Assembly: GCA_003640645.1 (NCBI GenBank)
Contig: QGHH01000035.1
Span: 1-49,211, forward strand
Origin: Fredinandcohnia aciditolerans
GTDB taxonomy: Bacteria > Bacillota > Bacilli > Bacillales > Bacillaceae_L
Direction of reading: 5' to 3'
Length of the DNA: 49,211 bases
The translations under genes and the position numbers were made by a program. Positions 1 to 10,145 of the stretch are shown piece after piece. Each line of letters starts with the position of its first letter. The stretch's first letter is position 1. Below the pieces are notes generated by a model. It did not search any database. It saw only the letters and a program-made list of their open reading frames with translations, and was not told where the DNA came from.

Positions 1-35
1 TTTTTCTGTTGATATAAAAACATTAATGGTAAATT

Positions 36-51
36 TTTGAATATATTCAAA
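36..51. other. 16-bp perfect palindrome downstream of the first gene
   Basis: The palindrome TTTGAATATATTCAAA lies just beyond the 3' end of the minus-strand oxidoreductase gene. It could be a protein-binding site of whatever lies left of the window, or a chance AT-rich palindrome. Nothing else is visible in the first 95 bases. Confidence 0.3.
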
Positions 52-95
52 TTAGTTGCTTTCGTGCAAGGCCAGTGAGTTATTACCTGCTTGAT

Positions 96-1082
96 TTACT
101 TAATTGAATAATACCCTTTAACCATTTCTCCCATTACCCAGTTTGTTCGAGCACCTGATTCGCCAGTACTTGGGCAAACGACTTCCGCCCCTGTTAATTC
201 AGCAACAATGGTTTCCACTAGTGGTTGGTGTACATGCTCGGGACGTTTAAAGCTCCACTCTTTTGTTCCATTGTTTGTTGTTAACACGACAGGCTCATTT
301 CCAAAAGTAGAGAACGTAATTTTTCCTTTGCTACCCACAATCTCATTCACGTCTTCATTTTGAAATGCCGTAAAACACCAATTTCCAACACCATGTATGC
401 CAGATTCAAAAACATAGGTACCCGTTACAATATCTTCTGCTGTATATAGGCCACCTTGATTGGAAGCAAAACCATGAACCTCTTTAATGGGTCCAACCAA
501 GTAATCAATTATATCAAGAGTATGGCTTGCTAAATCAAAGAACAGTCCACCTCCTGATAACTCTGGTTGCACTCGCCATGGGAGATTGTTCGGATCTTCT
601 GATGCTTTACGATATTGTGTTGTTGTTACAAAACGGATATCCCCCACTGCACCGTTATTCAGTAGATCTTTGATTTTCAAAAACCGCTCTTGTGCTCTAC
701 GATAATAAGCAACATACAAAGGAACATTTGCTTCTTTACATGCCTCAATCATTTCTAGGCATTCTGTGTATGTACGAGCCATCGGTTTTTCAACATATAC
801 TGGCTTTCCAACCTTAGCTGCTTTCAACGTATACTCTTTATGGGATCCTGGTGGAGTTGCAATATAAATCACATCCACCTCCGGAACATGGATAAGCTCG
901 TCGGCATTATCATACCATTTCGATACATTATGCCTTTTTGCATAATCTTTTGCTAACTCACCTGTTCTTCTCATTACGGCAACCAATTCGGAATTCGTGA
1001 TTTTTTGAAATGCCGGACCACTCTTTACTTCCGTCACATTCCCACAGCCAATAATTCCCCACCGAACCTTGTTATATGTCAT
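96..1082 (-). CDS. Gfo/Idh/MocA family NAD(P)-dependent oxidoreductase
   Basis: 328 aa. The N-terminus has a Rossmann dinucleotide-binding motif (WGIIGCGNV, residues 8-16), followed by the family signature EKPMA near residue 99, where the Lys is the usual catalytic residue, and a C-terminal alpha/beta substrate domain. Members oxidise or reduce sugars, inositols or related polyols in the cytoplasm; the substrate cannot be read from sequence. The start chosen is the ATG of MTYNKVRWG because GAGGGAG lies at good distance; 25 residues of open frame upstream lack a ribosome site and do not look like this family. It appears to be a single-gene unit; the next gene upstream on the same strand is a chemoreceptor about 120 bp away. 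Confidence 0.85.
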   Translation of the reverse strand: MTYNKVRWGIIGCGNVTEVKSGPAFQKITNSELVAVMRRTGELAKDYAKRHNVSKWYDNADELIHVPEVDVIYIATPPGSHKEYTLKAAKVGKPVYVEKPMARTYTECLEMIEACKEANVPLYVAYYRRAQERFLKIKDLLNNGAVGDIRFVTTTQYRKASEDPNNLPWRVQPELSGGGLFFDLASHTLDIIDYLVGPIKEVHGFASNQGGLYTAEDIVTGTYVFESGIHGVGNWCFTAFQNEDVNEIVGSKGKITFSTFGNEPVVLTTNNGTKEWSFKRPEHVHQPLVETIVAELTGAEVVCPSTGESGARTNWVMGEMVKGYYSIK

Positions 1083-1200
1083 ATTTTCACTCCCTCTGTC
1101 AATTATCTCCATCATAAAGTATACCCCAAAAAGTTTTCCCTTCACAAAAATGGCCACTCTACAATTTTATTTTGTATGGTGACCAAGAGATCGAATTATC

Positions 1201-2937
1201 TTATTTGACTTGAAATCGTTGGGTTATTTCTAAAAGAGATTTGGACAGATTATGCAGTCTTTTTCCTACCCCGTTTGTATTTTCCATTTGTTGAATCTGA
1301 TTTTCACTAAAAGCTAACATTTCTTCGGCGCTCGCTAACGTCTCCTGAGACACAGATGAGAATTGAGTTACAGATTGCTGTAATTCAGGAACAATGCTCT
1401 CGAGTCCAATTATTTCTTCCTGCATATTTTGAATGTTTCCACTGACCGCATAAATTCCTTGCATTAACTCTTTAATCGAGATTTTGGAGTCATCTGCTAA
1501 TTGAAGGTTAGAATTAATCTGAAACAGCATTTGGTCAAATTCCTTTGAAGCCAATATTGTAATAGATTCCATTTTTGTAATCGCATTTGTAATCTCATCA
1601 GTTGCTTTCGTTGTTTGCTTTGCAAGCTTCTGAACCTCTTGTGCTACGACAGCAAATCCTTTCCCGGCATCACCTGCTCGGGCTGCCTCAATCGTCGCAT
1701 TTAAAGCTAATAGTTTTGTTTGTTTCGTGATATCCGTAACCAATTCCACAAGCGAAGTAATTTCAAGTGAATAATCTTTAACTTCTCTAATTGTTTTTGT
1801 GAGACGATTGAAGTCACTCTCAAATGATTGGATTGTTGCAATCAACTGACCTATATTTTGTTCACCTCGGCCAGCTGAGAGATTCATACTCTTTGAGCTA
1901 TCAATAACAGTTTCCATGTTTCTCATAATATCCACGAACCGATCTGACATGATCCTAAAACCGTATGCACTTTCCTCAGAGCCGCTTGCAGTATGTTCCG
2001 CACCTTGCCTTACTGTATGAATCGCAGCTATTAATTGATGACTTGATTCAAGAGCATCCTTAGATGAAACATTTAATTCATAGCCAGTTGTTTCTAATTC
2101 TTTAGTTGAAGTCTTCATTTCATAAAGCATACTTCTCATCTGATCAATCATCGCATTATAGCTCTTATGCAATGAAGTAATTTCAGGAATCGTTGTACGT
2201 ATATCAACGGAGTGATTGAGATTCCCTTCCCTTACTTCTTTCATCGTATTGCGCAAGGCACTTAGTGGCTTTACGATGGTTCGCACTAATAGGATAATTA
2301 CAACCGTCATCACAACAATACTGATTGCCACCACTAGTAATGTAAAATAGGCCATTTGGTTAATCGGACCTGTATAGGATTTCGTTGGGATGAGGATTCC
2401 ATAAATTCCACCTATCTCGTCAATCCTATGGAATGAAATCGTGTAATCATCGCCATTAATTCTTTCATGAATGACTCCATCTTTAACATCAACAAGTGTA
2501 ATGATTGTTTTTTCTGAAATAGGAGGAATCTTATTTTCACTCACCTTGAAAGGTACTACTTCTTCATTTTTAATATAGAAAAATTCCGACTGGATCCCGT
2601 CTCCTTCAAGCTTATCCTGTTGCATTCGAACATTACCATCTATCTGTTGCATAAAATAATCATCTTGACCGACATAAACAAATTTTAAACTTTCTGCAAT
2701 ATATCCCATTAACTCTGCTTCACTAACTAATCTATTTTCTATCGACTCGATCGCCATTTCTTTAGCCTTTATGTATGAGATTGTTCCAACCGTAACTACA
2801 GAAATCACGAGTAAAGAAATAAACAGGATAAATAACCGTGCACTTAAATTAATCTTTTGAAGAAACGTTTGAATAACGCGTTTTCCACCATCACTCTCTT
2901 TATCTGGCATTTTTTGCTTTCGCAACTTTATTACCAA
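1201..2937 (-). CDS. Methyl-accepting chemotaxis protein (transmembrane chemoreceptor)
   Basis: 578 aa. Order of parts: short basic N-terminus, TM1 about residues 32-55, an extracytoplasmic sensor of about 140 residues, TM2 about 195-220, a HAMP domain (about 220-275) and a long coiled-coil signalling domain. The highly conserved hairpin tip that contacts CheA/CheW is visible as [20 protein letters not shown] (about 413-432). The ligand is unknown. A TTG start at 2937 is preferred because GGGGGG precedes it by about 6 bases; an ATG nine codons in has no ribosome site. The upstream region carries tandem TTTACA repeats and a TATAAT that look like a PhoP-activated promoter, so the receptor may be induced by phosphate starvation. 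Confidence 0.9.
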   Translation of the reverse strand: MVIKLRKQKMPDKESDGGKRVIQTFLQKINLSARLFILFISLLVISVVTVGTISYIKAKEMAIESIENRLVSEAELMGYIAESLKFVYVGQDDYFMQQIDGNVRMQQDKLEGDGIQSEFFYIKNEEVVPFKVSENKIPPISEKTIITLVDVKDGVIHERINGDDYTISFHRIDEIGGIYGILIPTKSYTGPINQMAYFTLLVVAISIVVMTVVIILLVRTIVKPLSALRNTMKEVREGNLNHSVDIRTTIPEITSLHKSYNAMIDQMRSMLYEMKTSTKELETTGYELNVSSKDALESSHQLIAAIHTVRQGAEHTASGSEESAYGFRIMSDRFVDIMRNMETVIDSSKSMNLSAGRGEQNIGQLIATIQSFESDFNRLTKTIREVKDYSLEITSLVELVTDITKQTKLLALNATIEAARAGDAGKGFAVVAQEVQKLAKQTTKATDEITNAITKMESITILASKEFDQMLFQINSNLQLADDSKISIKELMQGIYAVSGNIQNMQEEIIGLESIVPELQQSVTQFSSVSQETLASAEEMLAFSENQIQQMENTNGVGKRLHNLSKSLLEITQRFQVK

Positions 2938-2974
2938 TTGTAGCCCCCCAAATCCGATACTTTTAACCTATTTC

Positions 2975-3017
2975 ATTATAATCAAGCTATGTAAAGCCAT
3001 TGTAAAGTTTGTGTAAA
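2975..3017 (-). promoter_or_regulatory. Pho-box-like promoter of the chemoreceptor gene
   Basis: On the minus strand three TTTACA hexamers lie at 3012-3017, 3001-3006 and 2990-2995, each exactly 11 bp apart, followed after 9 bp by a perfect TATAAT (-10) at 2975-2980. There is no good -35. PhoP of B. subtilis is known to bind TT(A/C/T)ACA-type repeats with 11-bp period just upstream of the -10. Function here is inferred. Confidence 0.55.
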
Positions 3018-3034
3018 GGGTTCATGTAATGGCC

Positions 3035-3056
3035 GTTCTTCACTATTTGAAAGAAC
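3035..3056. other. Inverted repeat between chemoreceptor and ABC ATPase genes
   Basis: GTTCTT and AAGAAC arms separated by 10 bp lie in the divergent intergenic region. It could be an operator for the rightward gene; no regulator can be assigned. Confidence 0.3.
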
Positions 3057-3139
3057 TATCATCATTTTCCTTCTGGAAATTTTCGTGTACCTTAATCTGA
3101 ATTATTTGATATTATTAATTTATTAACAAGGAGGGATCT

Positions 3140-3922
3140 ATGGTGGTTTTAGATTTGATGAATATTACACTAAAACGTGATGATGCACTCATCCTACAGA
3201 ATATTAATTGGCAGATTAATCAAGGCGAGCACTGGGTGCTTTACGGGTTAAATGGTTCTGGAAAGACTGCATTATTGGATTTAATCAACGCCTATAATTT
3301 CCCTACTAGTGGAAATGCTACTGTACTTGGGTTTAAGTTCGGCAAGGTTTACTTAGGTGAGGAGCTCCGGAAAAAAATTGGCTTTGTGTCTGCTTCCTTA
3401 CAGGAAAAGTTCTACCCCACAGACAACGCGTTTGAGGTTGTATTAAGTGGAGCTTTTGCATCTATTGGCCTGTATGAGACCCCTACGGACGATATGAGAG
3501 AAAAGGCAAAGGGTCTTCTTGAGGAACTTGGATGTCTTGCCTATGCAAACCGTGACTATTCGACCCTGTCACAAGGTGAAAAACAACGAGTATTAATTGC
3601 CCGTGCATTAATGGCAAATCCATCAATCCTTATTTTGGACGAACCAACAAACGGGTTAGATTTTATCGCTAGAGAGCAATTATTGGATTCCATTGAAAGA
3701 CTAGCCATCAAAGAAGACGCACCAACGATTATTTATGTTACCCACCATGTAGAAGAAATTCTTCCTGTGTTTACGAAAACTTTGCTTCTAAAGAGTGGAG
3801 AAGTATTTGCCTCAGGGCAAACTGATCAGATCATTACTAGTGAAACTCTATCAGACTATTTCAATCTGCCGGTTCAGGTTAAATGGGAAAATTCCCGTCC
3901 TTACCTAGTAAAAGGAAAATAA
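3140..3922 (+). CDS. ylmA: ABC transporter ATP-binding protein, YlmA-like
   Basis: 260 aa single nucleotide-binding domain. Walker A is GLNGSGKT (about residues 35-42), the ABC signature is LSQGEKQR (about 143-150) and Walker B is ILILDEPTNG (about 163-172), followed by the switch histidine in THH. Overall sequence resembles B. subtilis YlmA, an orphan ATPase with no permease gene next to it; none is seen here either, so the transported substrate or even a transport role is open. The start is the ATG after AAGGAGGG. It is transcribed divergently from the chemoreceptor and ends at a bidirectional terminator shared with the convergent tyrosine phenol-lyase gene. Confidence 0.85.
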   Translation: MVVLDLMNITLKRDDALILQNINWQINQGEHWVLYGLNGSGKTALLDLINAYNFPTSGNATVLGFKFGKVYLGEELRKKIGFVSASLQEKFYPTDNAFEVVLSGAFASIGLYETPTDDMREKAKGLLEELGCLAYANRDYSTLSQGEKQRVLIARALMANPSILILDEPTNGLDFIAREQLLDSIERLAIKEDAPTIIYVTHHVEEILPVFTKTLLLKSGEVFASGQTDQIITSETLSDYFNLPVQVKWENSRPYLVKGK

Positions 3923-3927
3923 AAACG

Positions 3928-3956
3928 GCCAGCCCCAAATCTAATAAAGGGCTGGC
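3928..3956. terminator. Bidirectional intrinsic terminator
   Basis: An 8-bp GC-rich stem (GCCAGCCC/GGGCTGGC) with a 13-base loop and T-rich flank on the plus side; A-rich flank on the other. It separates convergent genes. Confidence 0.85.
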
Positions 3957-3963
3957 TTTCATT

Positions 3964-5508
<1,545 letters not shown>

Positions 5509-5563
5509 ACCTTATTATTGTAATATGGTTTTAAAACAATCTGTTTCATTTTGCAATACTCAT

Positions 5564-5638
5564 TTCAAACAAACGTTTGATTAGCATCCTAAGCTAAGCA
5601 GATCAAGGTATTTGAATTTCAATCAAACGTTTGTTTAC
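5564..5638. repeat. Pair of AAACAAACGTTT-type palindromes (locus A)
   Basis: Two palindromes centred at 5574/5575 and 5628/5629, 54 bp apart, lie in the 336-bp gap between tpl and the cupin gene. The same palindromes at the same 54-bp spacing occur at 33.9 kb and 41.3 kb; here the order is on the opposite strand and the flanking GAYTAGTACAG repeats are not recognisable. Likely operator pair or mobile intergenic element; the binding protein is unknown. Confidence 0.6.
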
Positions 5639-5703
5639 ACGAGATTCTGTCATGTAAAAAAGGACTGTTATATATCGAGAAACAATAATTTTATTATTCT
5701 AAT

Positions 5704-6210
5704 TTATTTCTTTTCCAGCGCAAGTCTGCGGATGACCGTCTCATGCTGAGGATACTCCTTCAATAATTCCTCTTGTGAAAATAATTCAAAATCCTCGAAA
5801 TCAAATCCCGGAGAAACCATGCAGCCAACAAGTGAGAATGTATTTTCTTCTTTCACTGAAGACGCGAAAATCGAGTTTTTGGGTACAAGAACTTGTGGAA
5901 CCTCTCCCTCGTCAAGCTTTAGACCAAGGTTTACCTCCTTGTATTCTCCTTGTTCATCAATAATATGTACGGTTAAAGAACTTCCCCCATGGTAATACCA
6001 GAGCTCATCTGATTGCAATCTATGTAAATGAGAGATTTCTTCAGACCTCAATAGAAAATAAATACTTGTATATAGTTTTCTTTGTTTTTCCTGCTCAGTA
6101 TGAATCGTCATATCTGAAGCAAAGATTTGTTTATAAAACCCGCCCTCTGGATGTGGCTCTAGCCCAAGATGTGATATGTAGAATTGTGCATCATTTGTGT
6201 TCAATTTCAT
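5704..6210 (-). CDS. Cupin-fold protein, DUF985 (Cupin_5) family
   Basis: 168 aa. A compact single-domain beta-barrel protein: features typical of this family are LEPHPEGGFYKQIF near the N-terminus, LLRSEEISHLHRLQSDELWYYHGG in pieces around residues 54-78 (with His/Glu metal-type ligands), and LVGCMVSPGFDFEDFEL near the end. Members bind metal or sugar-like ligands; no reaction is established that I can assign. The ATG at 6210 is chosen because GAAAGGGG precedes it; an upstream in-frame GTG has no ribosome site. Not obviously in an operon with the next gene, whose stop lies about 70 bp upstream. Confidence 0.75.
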   Translation of the reverse strand: MKLNTNDAQFYISHLGLEPHPEGGFYKQIFASDMTIHTEQEKQRKLYTSIYFLLRSEEISHLHRLQSDELWYYHGGSSLTVHIIDEQGEYKEVNLGLKLDEGEVPQVLVPKNSIFASSVKEENTFSLVGCMVSPGFDFEDFELFSQEELLKEYPQHETVIRRLALEKK

Positions 6211-6279
6211 AACCCCTTTCACGAATACTGTAATAAAAATACCACGATAAATGCTTGAATACTTGAAGGTACCTAAAAT

Positions 6280-7269
6280 CTAAATCTCAACCTGTGTGCC
6301 TACTCCAATTGTTATTGCTCTATCATAGACAGATGCTGCTACGGCTAGATCAAAATAGGCAATTCCCACTGACTTGAAAAACGTTATCTCTTCCTTATTT
6401 TCTCGTCCAGAGACAGCACCCGAGACAAGGTCTCCCAATTCTCCATGTAAATCCGAGAAACTCCATAGCCCTTTTTTCGCTGGAATAATCAAATCACCCG
6501 CCTCGTCTTTTACCCCTTCAAACGTATCCACAACGATTTTTGAGCACTTTAGAATCGTTTCTACATCGACCTCTTGCATATGCGGAAGATAAGAGCCAAC
6601 TCCGTTGATATGGGTCCCCTGCTTTAATGCTCTCCCTGAAAAAACAGGTGTAACCGATCGTGTTGCACAGATAACAATATCTGCTTTAGAAACAGCTTCA
6701 TCTGGATGATTCAAGACTGTAATTGAACCTTTGAATCCCGGGCAGAGTTCTAAAATTCTTTTTTCAAAAAGAAAAGCCTTTTCCTTTGTACGATTATATA
6801 GCATGATTTCCATTATTTCACGTACCTCTAAAACCGCTAGTAGCTGCTCCTCTGCCATGGCACCCGTTCCAATTACAGCAACAGTTGACGCGTCTCTTTT
6901 CGCTAAATACTTTGTTGCAATTCCACTTACTGCACCGGTCCGCAAACGAGTTAAATAAGAAGCATTGATACATGCAAGATGTTCTCCATTATCTGTATCA
7001 CATAGTAAAATGATACCCTGTGTCGTTTTCTTGCCCACGGAAGGATTGTGCGGAAAAATAGTTACGACCTTGACAGCGGATTTTCCAACCGGTTCAATTG
7101 AGCTTGGCATGTATAAAGCAGATGCTTCTTTTTCTGGGAAGTCCAGAACCGTACGGTGTGGATTCTTTACCTTACCATCATTGTTGTGTATAAGTGCCTC
7201 TTCCAAGTCATGAATTGCATCTGACATTGAATATATGGAACGAATTTGAGATTCTGATAAAATGAGCAC
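6280..7269 (-). CDS. Ornithine cyclodeaminase / mu-crystallin family protein
   Basis: 329 aa. The NAD-binding motif VAVIGTGAMAEEQ (about residues 130-142) and the conserved LTRLRTGAVSG (about 106-116) define the family, which includes ornithine cyclodeaminase, alanine dehydrogenase and ketimine reductases. The GTG start is supported by AGAAGGGA. Downstream of it on the same strand is a cupin, upstream an MHS-type symporter (82-bp gap), suggesting uptake and metabolism of an amino acid. The arginine/ornithine genes 2-3 kb away make ornithine to proline conversion plausible, but substrate identity in this family cannot be fixed by motif alone. Confidence 0.75.
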   Translation of the reverse strand: MLILSESQIRSIYSMSDAIHDLEEALIHNNDGKVKNPHRTVLDFPEKEASALYMPSSIEPVGKSAVKVVTIFPHNPSVGKKTTQGIILLCDTDNGEHLACINASYLTRLRTGAVSGIATKYLAKRDASTVAVIGTGAMAEEQLLAVLEVREIMEIMLYNRTKEKAFLFEKRILELCPGFKGSITVLNHPDEAVSKADIVICATRSVTPVFSGRALKQGTHINGVGSYLPHMQEVDVETILKCSKIVVDTFEGVKDEAGDLIIPAKKGLWSFSDLHGELGDLVSGAVSGRENKEEITFFKSVGIAYFDLAVAASVYDRAITIGVGTQVEI

Positions 7270-7351
7270 GGTATCCCTTCTTTCTGTTTTATCTTATAAA
7301 CATCATATCATTAAAAGGAAAAAGGAACCGCCACTTGCGATCCCTTAACTC

Positions 7352-8641
7352 TTACGCGATTTCATCATAATCTAAGTCCTCATTCTTACGATCACGTACG
7401 GTGGCAACTGCAATAAGTGATATAGCGGCGGTAAGAATGATATATAATGCAACTGGTACATAGGAATCATTAAAAGCTGCTAGTAATGCCGTTGCAACAA
7501 GTGGAGCCGTTCCACCAGCAACCGCAGCTCCGATTTGATACCCCAATGTAATCCCCGTGTAGCGAACATTTGATTTAAAAATCTCCGAAAACATGGTTCC
7601 AAGCACAGCTGTAATTGGAGCCCAGATAATTCCTAATCCCAAAATAGTTGCAATGATTAATAGTGTAACAGAGCCTTGATGTAGTAACCAAAAGTAAGGA
7701 AAAGCATATATCATCATTAAAATGGTTCCACCGACATAGAGCTTTTTTCGACCAATTTTATCAGAAAGATTCCCCATAATAGGAATAAGAAGAGTTGTTA
7801 CGATTGTTGCAATGGTAACCGCATTTAAGGTTGCCGTGCGAGAGAAACCAAGCTGTGTTGTTGCATAAGAGACGATAAATGTACCAAAAATATAGAATGG
7901 TGCTGTTTCAACAACCTTTGCACCAACTGCAATTAAAACCTCTTTCCAGTGCGTACGCATTGTTTCGATAAATGGGATTTTAGCTACCTCGCCCTTCTCT
8001 TGTACCTTTTTGAAAGAAGGCGTTTCCTCTATACCTTTACGGATCCATAAACCGAAAATGACCAAAAATGCACTTAGAATAAACGGAACACGCCATCCCC
8101 ACGACATGAATGCAGCCTCTGGAAGTAATGTCATTAGAGATAATGCTAACGTTCCAAGTAGGAGCCCTACCGTAACACCCATTTGTGGGATACTTCCGAA
8201 GAATCCACGCTTTTCTTTTGGCGCATATTCAACCGCTAATAAAAGTGCTCCACCCCACTCACCACCTAGTCCAATCCCTTGAACAAGTCGCAGGATAATG
8301 AGTAAAATCGGTGCGATTACCCCGATTTGTTCATAAGTAGGAAGGAAACCCATAAGAACAGTCGCTCCACCCATAAGTGATAGAGTTAAAACGAGTGTTT
8401 TTTTTCTCCCAATTTTATCGCCAATATGACTAAAAATCACTCCACCAAGTGGTCGAATGAAAAAGGATAAAGCAAATGAAGCATACGCTAACATTAACCC
8501 GACCGTTGGATCGTCACTATGAAAGAATGCTGTATTAAAAACAAGTGCTGCAACAGTACCGTATAAAAAGTAATCAAACCATTCTATAGAACTTCCTACA
8601 AGGCTTGCAACAAGTACCTTCTTCTCCACCTTCGTCTGCAT
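7352..8641 (-). CDS. MFS transporter, metabolite:H+ symporter (MHS) family
   Basis: 429 aa, about 12 membrane segments. The N-terminal SSIEWFDYFLYG and GGVIFSHIGDKIGRKKTL between TM2 and TM3, and the WGWRVPFILSA segment around residue 183, are typical of the MHS group (ProP, ShiA, KgtP, citrate carriers). Such proteins import organic acids or zwitterions with protons. It lies just upstream of the ornithine cyclodeaminase-like gene in the same direction. The start follows AAAGGGGGAT. Substrate not determinable from sequence. Confidence 0.85.
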   Translation of the reverse strand: MQTKVEKKVLVASLVGSSIEWFDYFLYGTVAALVFNTAFFHSDDPTVGLMLAYASFALSFFIRPLGGVIFSHIGDKIGRKKTLVLTLSLMGGATVLMGFLPTYEQIGVIAPILLIILRLVQGIGLGGEWGGALLLAVEYAPKEKRGFFGSIPQMGVTVGLLLGTLALSLMTLLPEAAFMSWGWRVPFILSAFLVIFGLWIRKGIEETPSFKKVQEKGEVAKIPFIETMRTHWKEVLIAVGAKVVETAPFYIFGTFIVSYATTQLGFSRTATLNAVTIATIVTTLLIPIMGNLSDKIGRKKLYVGGTILMMIYAFPYFWLLHQGSVTLLIIATILGLGIIWAPITAVLGTMFSEIFKSNVRYTGITLGYQIGAAVAGGTAPLVATALLAAFNDSYVPVALYIILTAAISLIAVATVRDRKNEDLDYDEIA

Positions 8642-8843
8642 CGTGTATCCCCCTTTTTCCTAAGGTAAAAAAAGATTAAATATACCAATACTGTATATAT
8701 TTCAAATCAAGGACAACTATTCACTTTTTACAGATATTAGGAGCTAAGTCCTATTTTCCGCGATTTACCAAATAGTCCGTGATACATACAAAACCAACGA
8801 ATGCAAAAACTACGATGGAAAGCATTTGAAAGGAGAGATCAAT

Positions 8844-9011
8844 ATGGGTCGTGGAAAAAGCTTTAACCACAAAGAAAAAGGCCATCCTGGCAACTTTCCA
8901 AAGAACAGCATAACTGAAGAAAAAGACCATAGTCGACAATTTGAACAAATGGAAGGTATTGTCTCTCATGAAGCTTTTAAGAACCGAGAGAAAGAAGACG
9001 AAATGCCTTAA
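8844..9011 (+). CDS. Small hydrophilic protein of unknown function
   Basis: 55 aa, rich in Lys, Glu, His and Asn, with no membrane segment (starts MGRGKSFNHKEKGHPG). The start has an excellent ribosome site (AAAGGAGAGATCAAT before ATG) and the gene is followed within 25 bases by a strong terminator, so it is very probably expressed. I do not recognise a function; its composition resembles small basic sporulation or spore-core proteins of bacilli, which is only a suggestion. An overlapping open frame on the other strand (8751-8969) has no ribosome site and is rejected. Confidence 0.6.
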   Translation: MGRGKSFNHKEKGHPGNFPKNSITEEKDHSRQFEQMEGIVSHEAFKNREKEDEMP

Positions 9012-9033
9012 TACGAAAGCATCTTAAAAAGGA

Positions 9034-9067
9034 GAACCCCCTAGATTGAACCAAGGGGGTTCTTTAG
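9034..9067 (+). terminator. Intrinsic terminator of the small-protein gene
   Basis: GAACCCCCT/AGGGGGTTC stem with an 11-base loop, followed by CTTTAGG. The U-run is short but the stem is strong. Confidence 0.7.
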
Positions 9068-9098
9068 GTATAAGACAAGAGTAAAGCAGGTAATCCAA

Positions 9099-10097
9099 AT
9101 GAATAAAAATAAGCTAAACTTTTCAAGAAGGATTGTACAAGAGCCCTTTCAGGACATTACACTTATCAAAGAAGTTTGGGGCGAATTTTGGGGGATTACA
9201 AGTGATATCGGGCAGCTAAGAAAAGTATTAATGCATCGGCCTGGTAAGGAAGTTTTAAAACTTCATCAAAATCAGAAGGAAATTGAAGCTGGTCCATTAT
9301 TAGGAAAGTATATAAAGGGCACACAACCTGAAGATCTCGAAAACAATTTAAAACCTAAATTACAGATCTTGCAAGATCAGCATGACCAATTGGTAAAAGC
9401 TTTGAAACTTGAAGGAGTAGAGGTTGTCTTTCTTGACCGAACTGAGCACGAAGAATTACCGGAAAGAACCTTTACAAGAGACTTAGGAATGGTTATTCCG
9501 AGCGGTGTCATTTTATCTAGACTTGCCCTTTATATTCGATATGGTGAAACTCGCTTGGCCGAGCAAACCTTTAGTAAATTAGGGATGCCAATTCTAGGCA
9601 GTATTCAAGGAAATGGTTTTGTCGAAGGTGGAAGTTTTACCATGCTTAACAAAAACACAGCCATTATCGGTCGCTCTGAGCGTGTAAATCCCCCTGGTAT
9701 TGATCAATTAAGTTATATTCTTTCTCTACAGGATATTAATTTAATAACAGTTGATTTACCATCTACAATCATCCATCTTGATGAGGCATTTCTTCTTATC
9801 GATTATAATAAAGCACTCATTAATAAAGCTCTACTTCCTTATTGGTTTATAGATGAACTTCATAAGAGGAAAATCGAATTGTTCCATGTTCACCCGGAAG
9901 ATCCTCCTTTAACGATTAATGCCTTACCTATTTCTCCTGGAAGGCTAATTTTCCCCTCTTCTGGAGTAAAAACAATGGAATTACTCAAAGCAAATGGTAT
10001 CGATATTATCCCTGTAGACATCTCCGAGTTCTATAAGTTAGGGGGAGGAATACACTGTTTAACACTTCCGCTTATACGTGAACCTATAAACCAATAA
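9099..10097 (+). CDS. Arginine deiminase-fold protein (amidinotransferase superfamily)
   Basis: 332 aa. The guanidine-modifying fold is shown by FTRDLGMVIP (Asp for guanidinium, about 128), GFVEGGSFTML (about 173), the catalytic HLDEAF (about 227) and the C-terminal GGGIHCLTLP with the nucleophilic Cys (about 319-323). The family includes arginine deiminase, DDAH and amidinotransferases. At about 330 residues it is shorter than classical ArcA (about 410). It sits convergently beside rocD and near a RocR-like activator, so a role in arginine breakdown to citrulline or a related guanidino substrate is likely but unproven. Ribosome site GCAGGTAAT is modest. Confidence 0.8.
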   Translation: MNKNKLNFSRRIVQEPFQDITLIKEVWGEFWGITSDIGQLRKVLMHRPGKEVLKLHQNQKEIEAGPLLGKYIKGTQPEDLENNLKPKLQILQDQHDQLVKALKLEGVEVVFLDRTEHEELPERTFTRDLGMVIPSGVILSRLALYIRYGETRLAEQTFSKLGMPILGSIQGNGFVEGGSFTMLNKNTAIIGRSERVNPPGIDQLSYILSLQDINLITVDLPSTIIHLDEAFLLIDYNKALINKALLPYWFIDELHKRKIELFHVHPEDPPLTINALPISPGRLIFPSSGVKTMELLKANGIDIIPVDISEFYKLGGGIHCLTLPLIREPINQ

Positions 10098-10100
10098 ATA

Positions 10101-10134
10101 AAAGGATCAAGCGTAAAAGACTTGATCCTTTTTT
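10101..10134. terminator. Bidirectional intrinsic terminator
   Basis: AAAGGATCAAG/CTTGATCCTTT, 11-bp perfect stem with a 9-base loop and six T following. It lies between the convergent deiminase-like and rocD genes. Confidence 0.9.
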
Positions 10135-10145
10135 CGAATATGTGA

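Noticed and set aside
8751-8969. 72-codon hydrophobic frame opposite the small hydrophilic protein
   Set aside because: No ribosome site; the plus-strand frame has a strong one and its own terminator.
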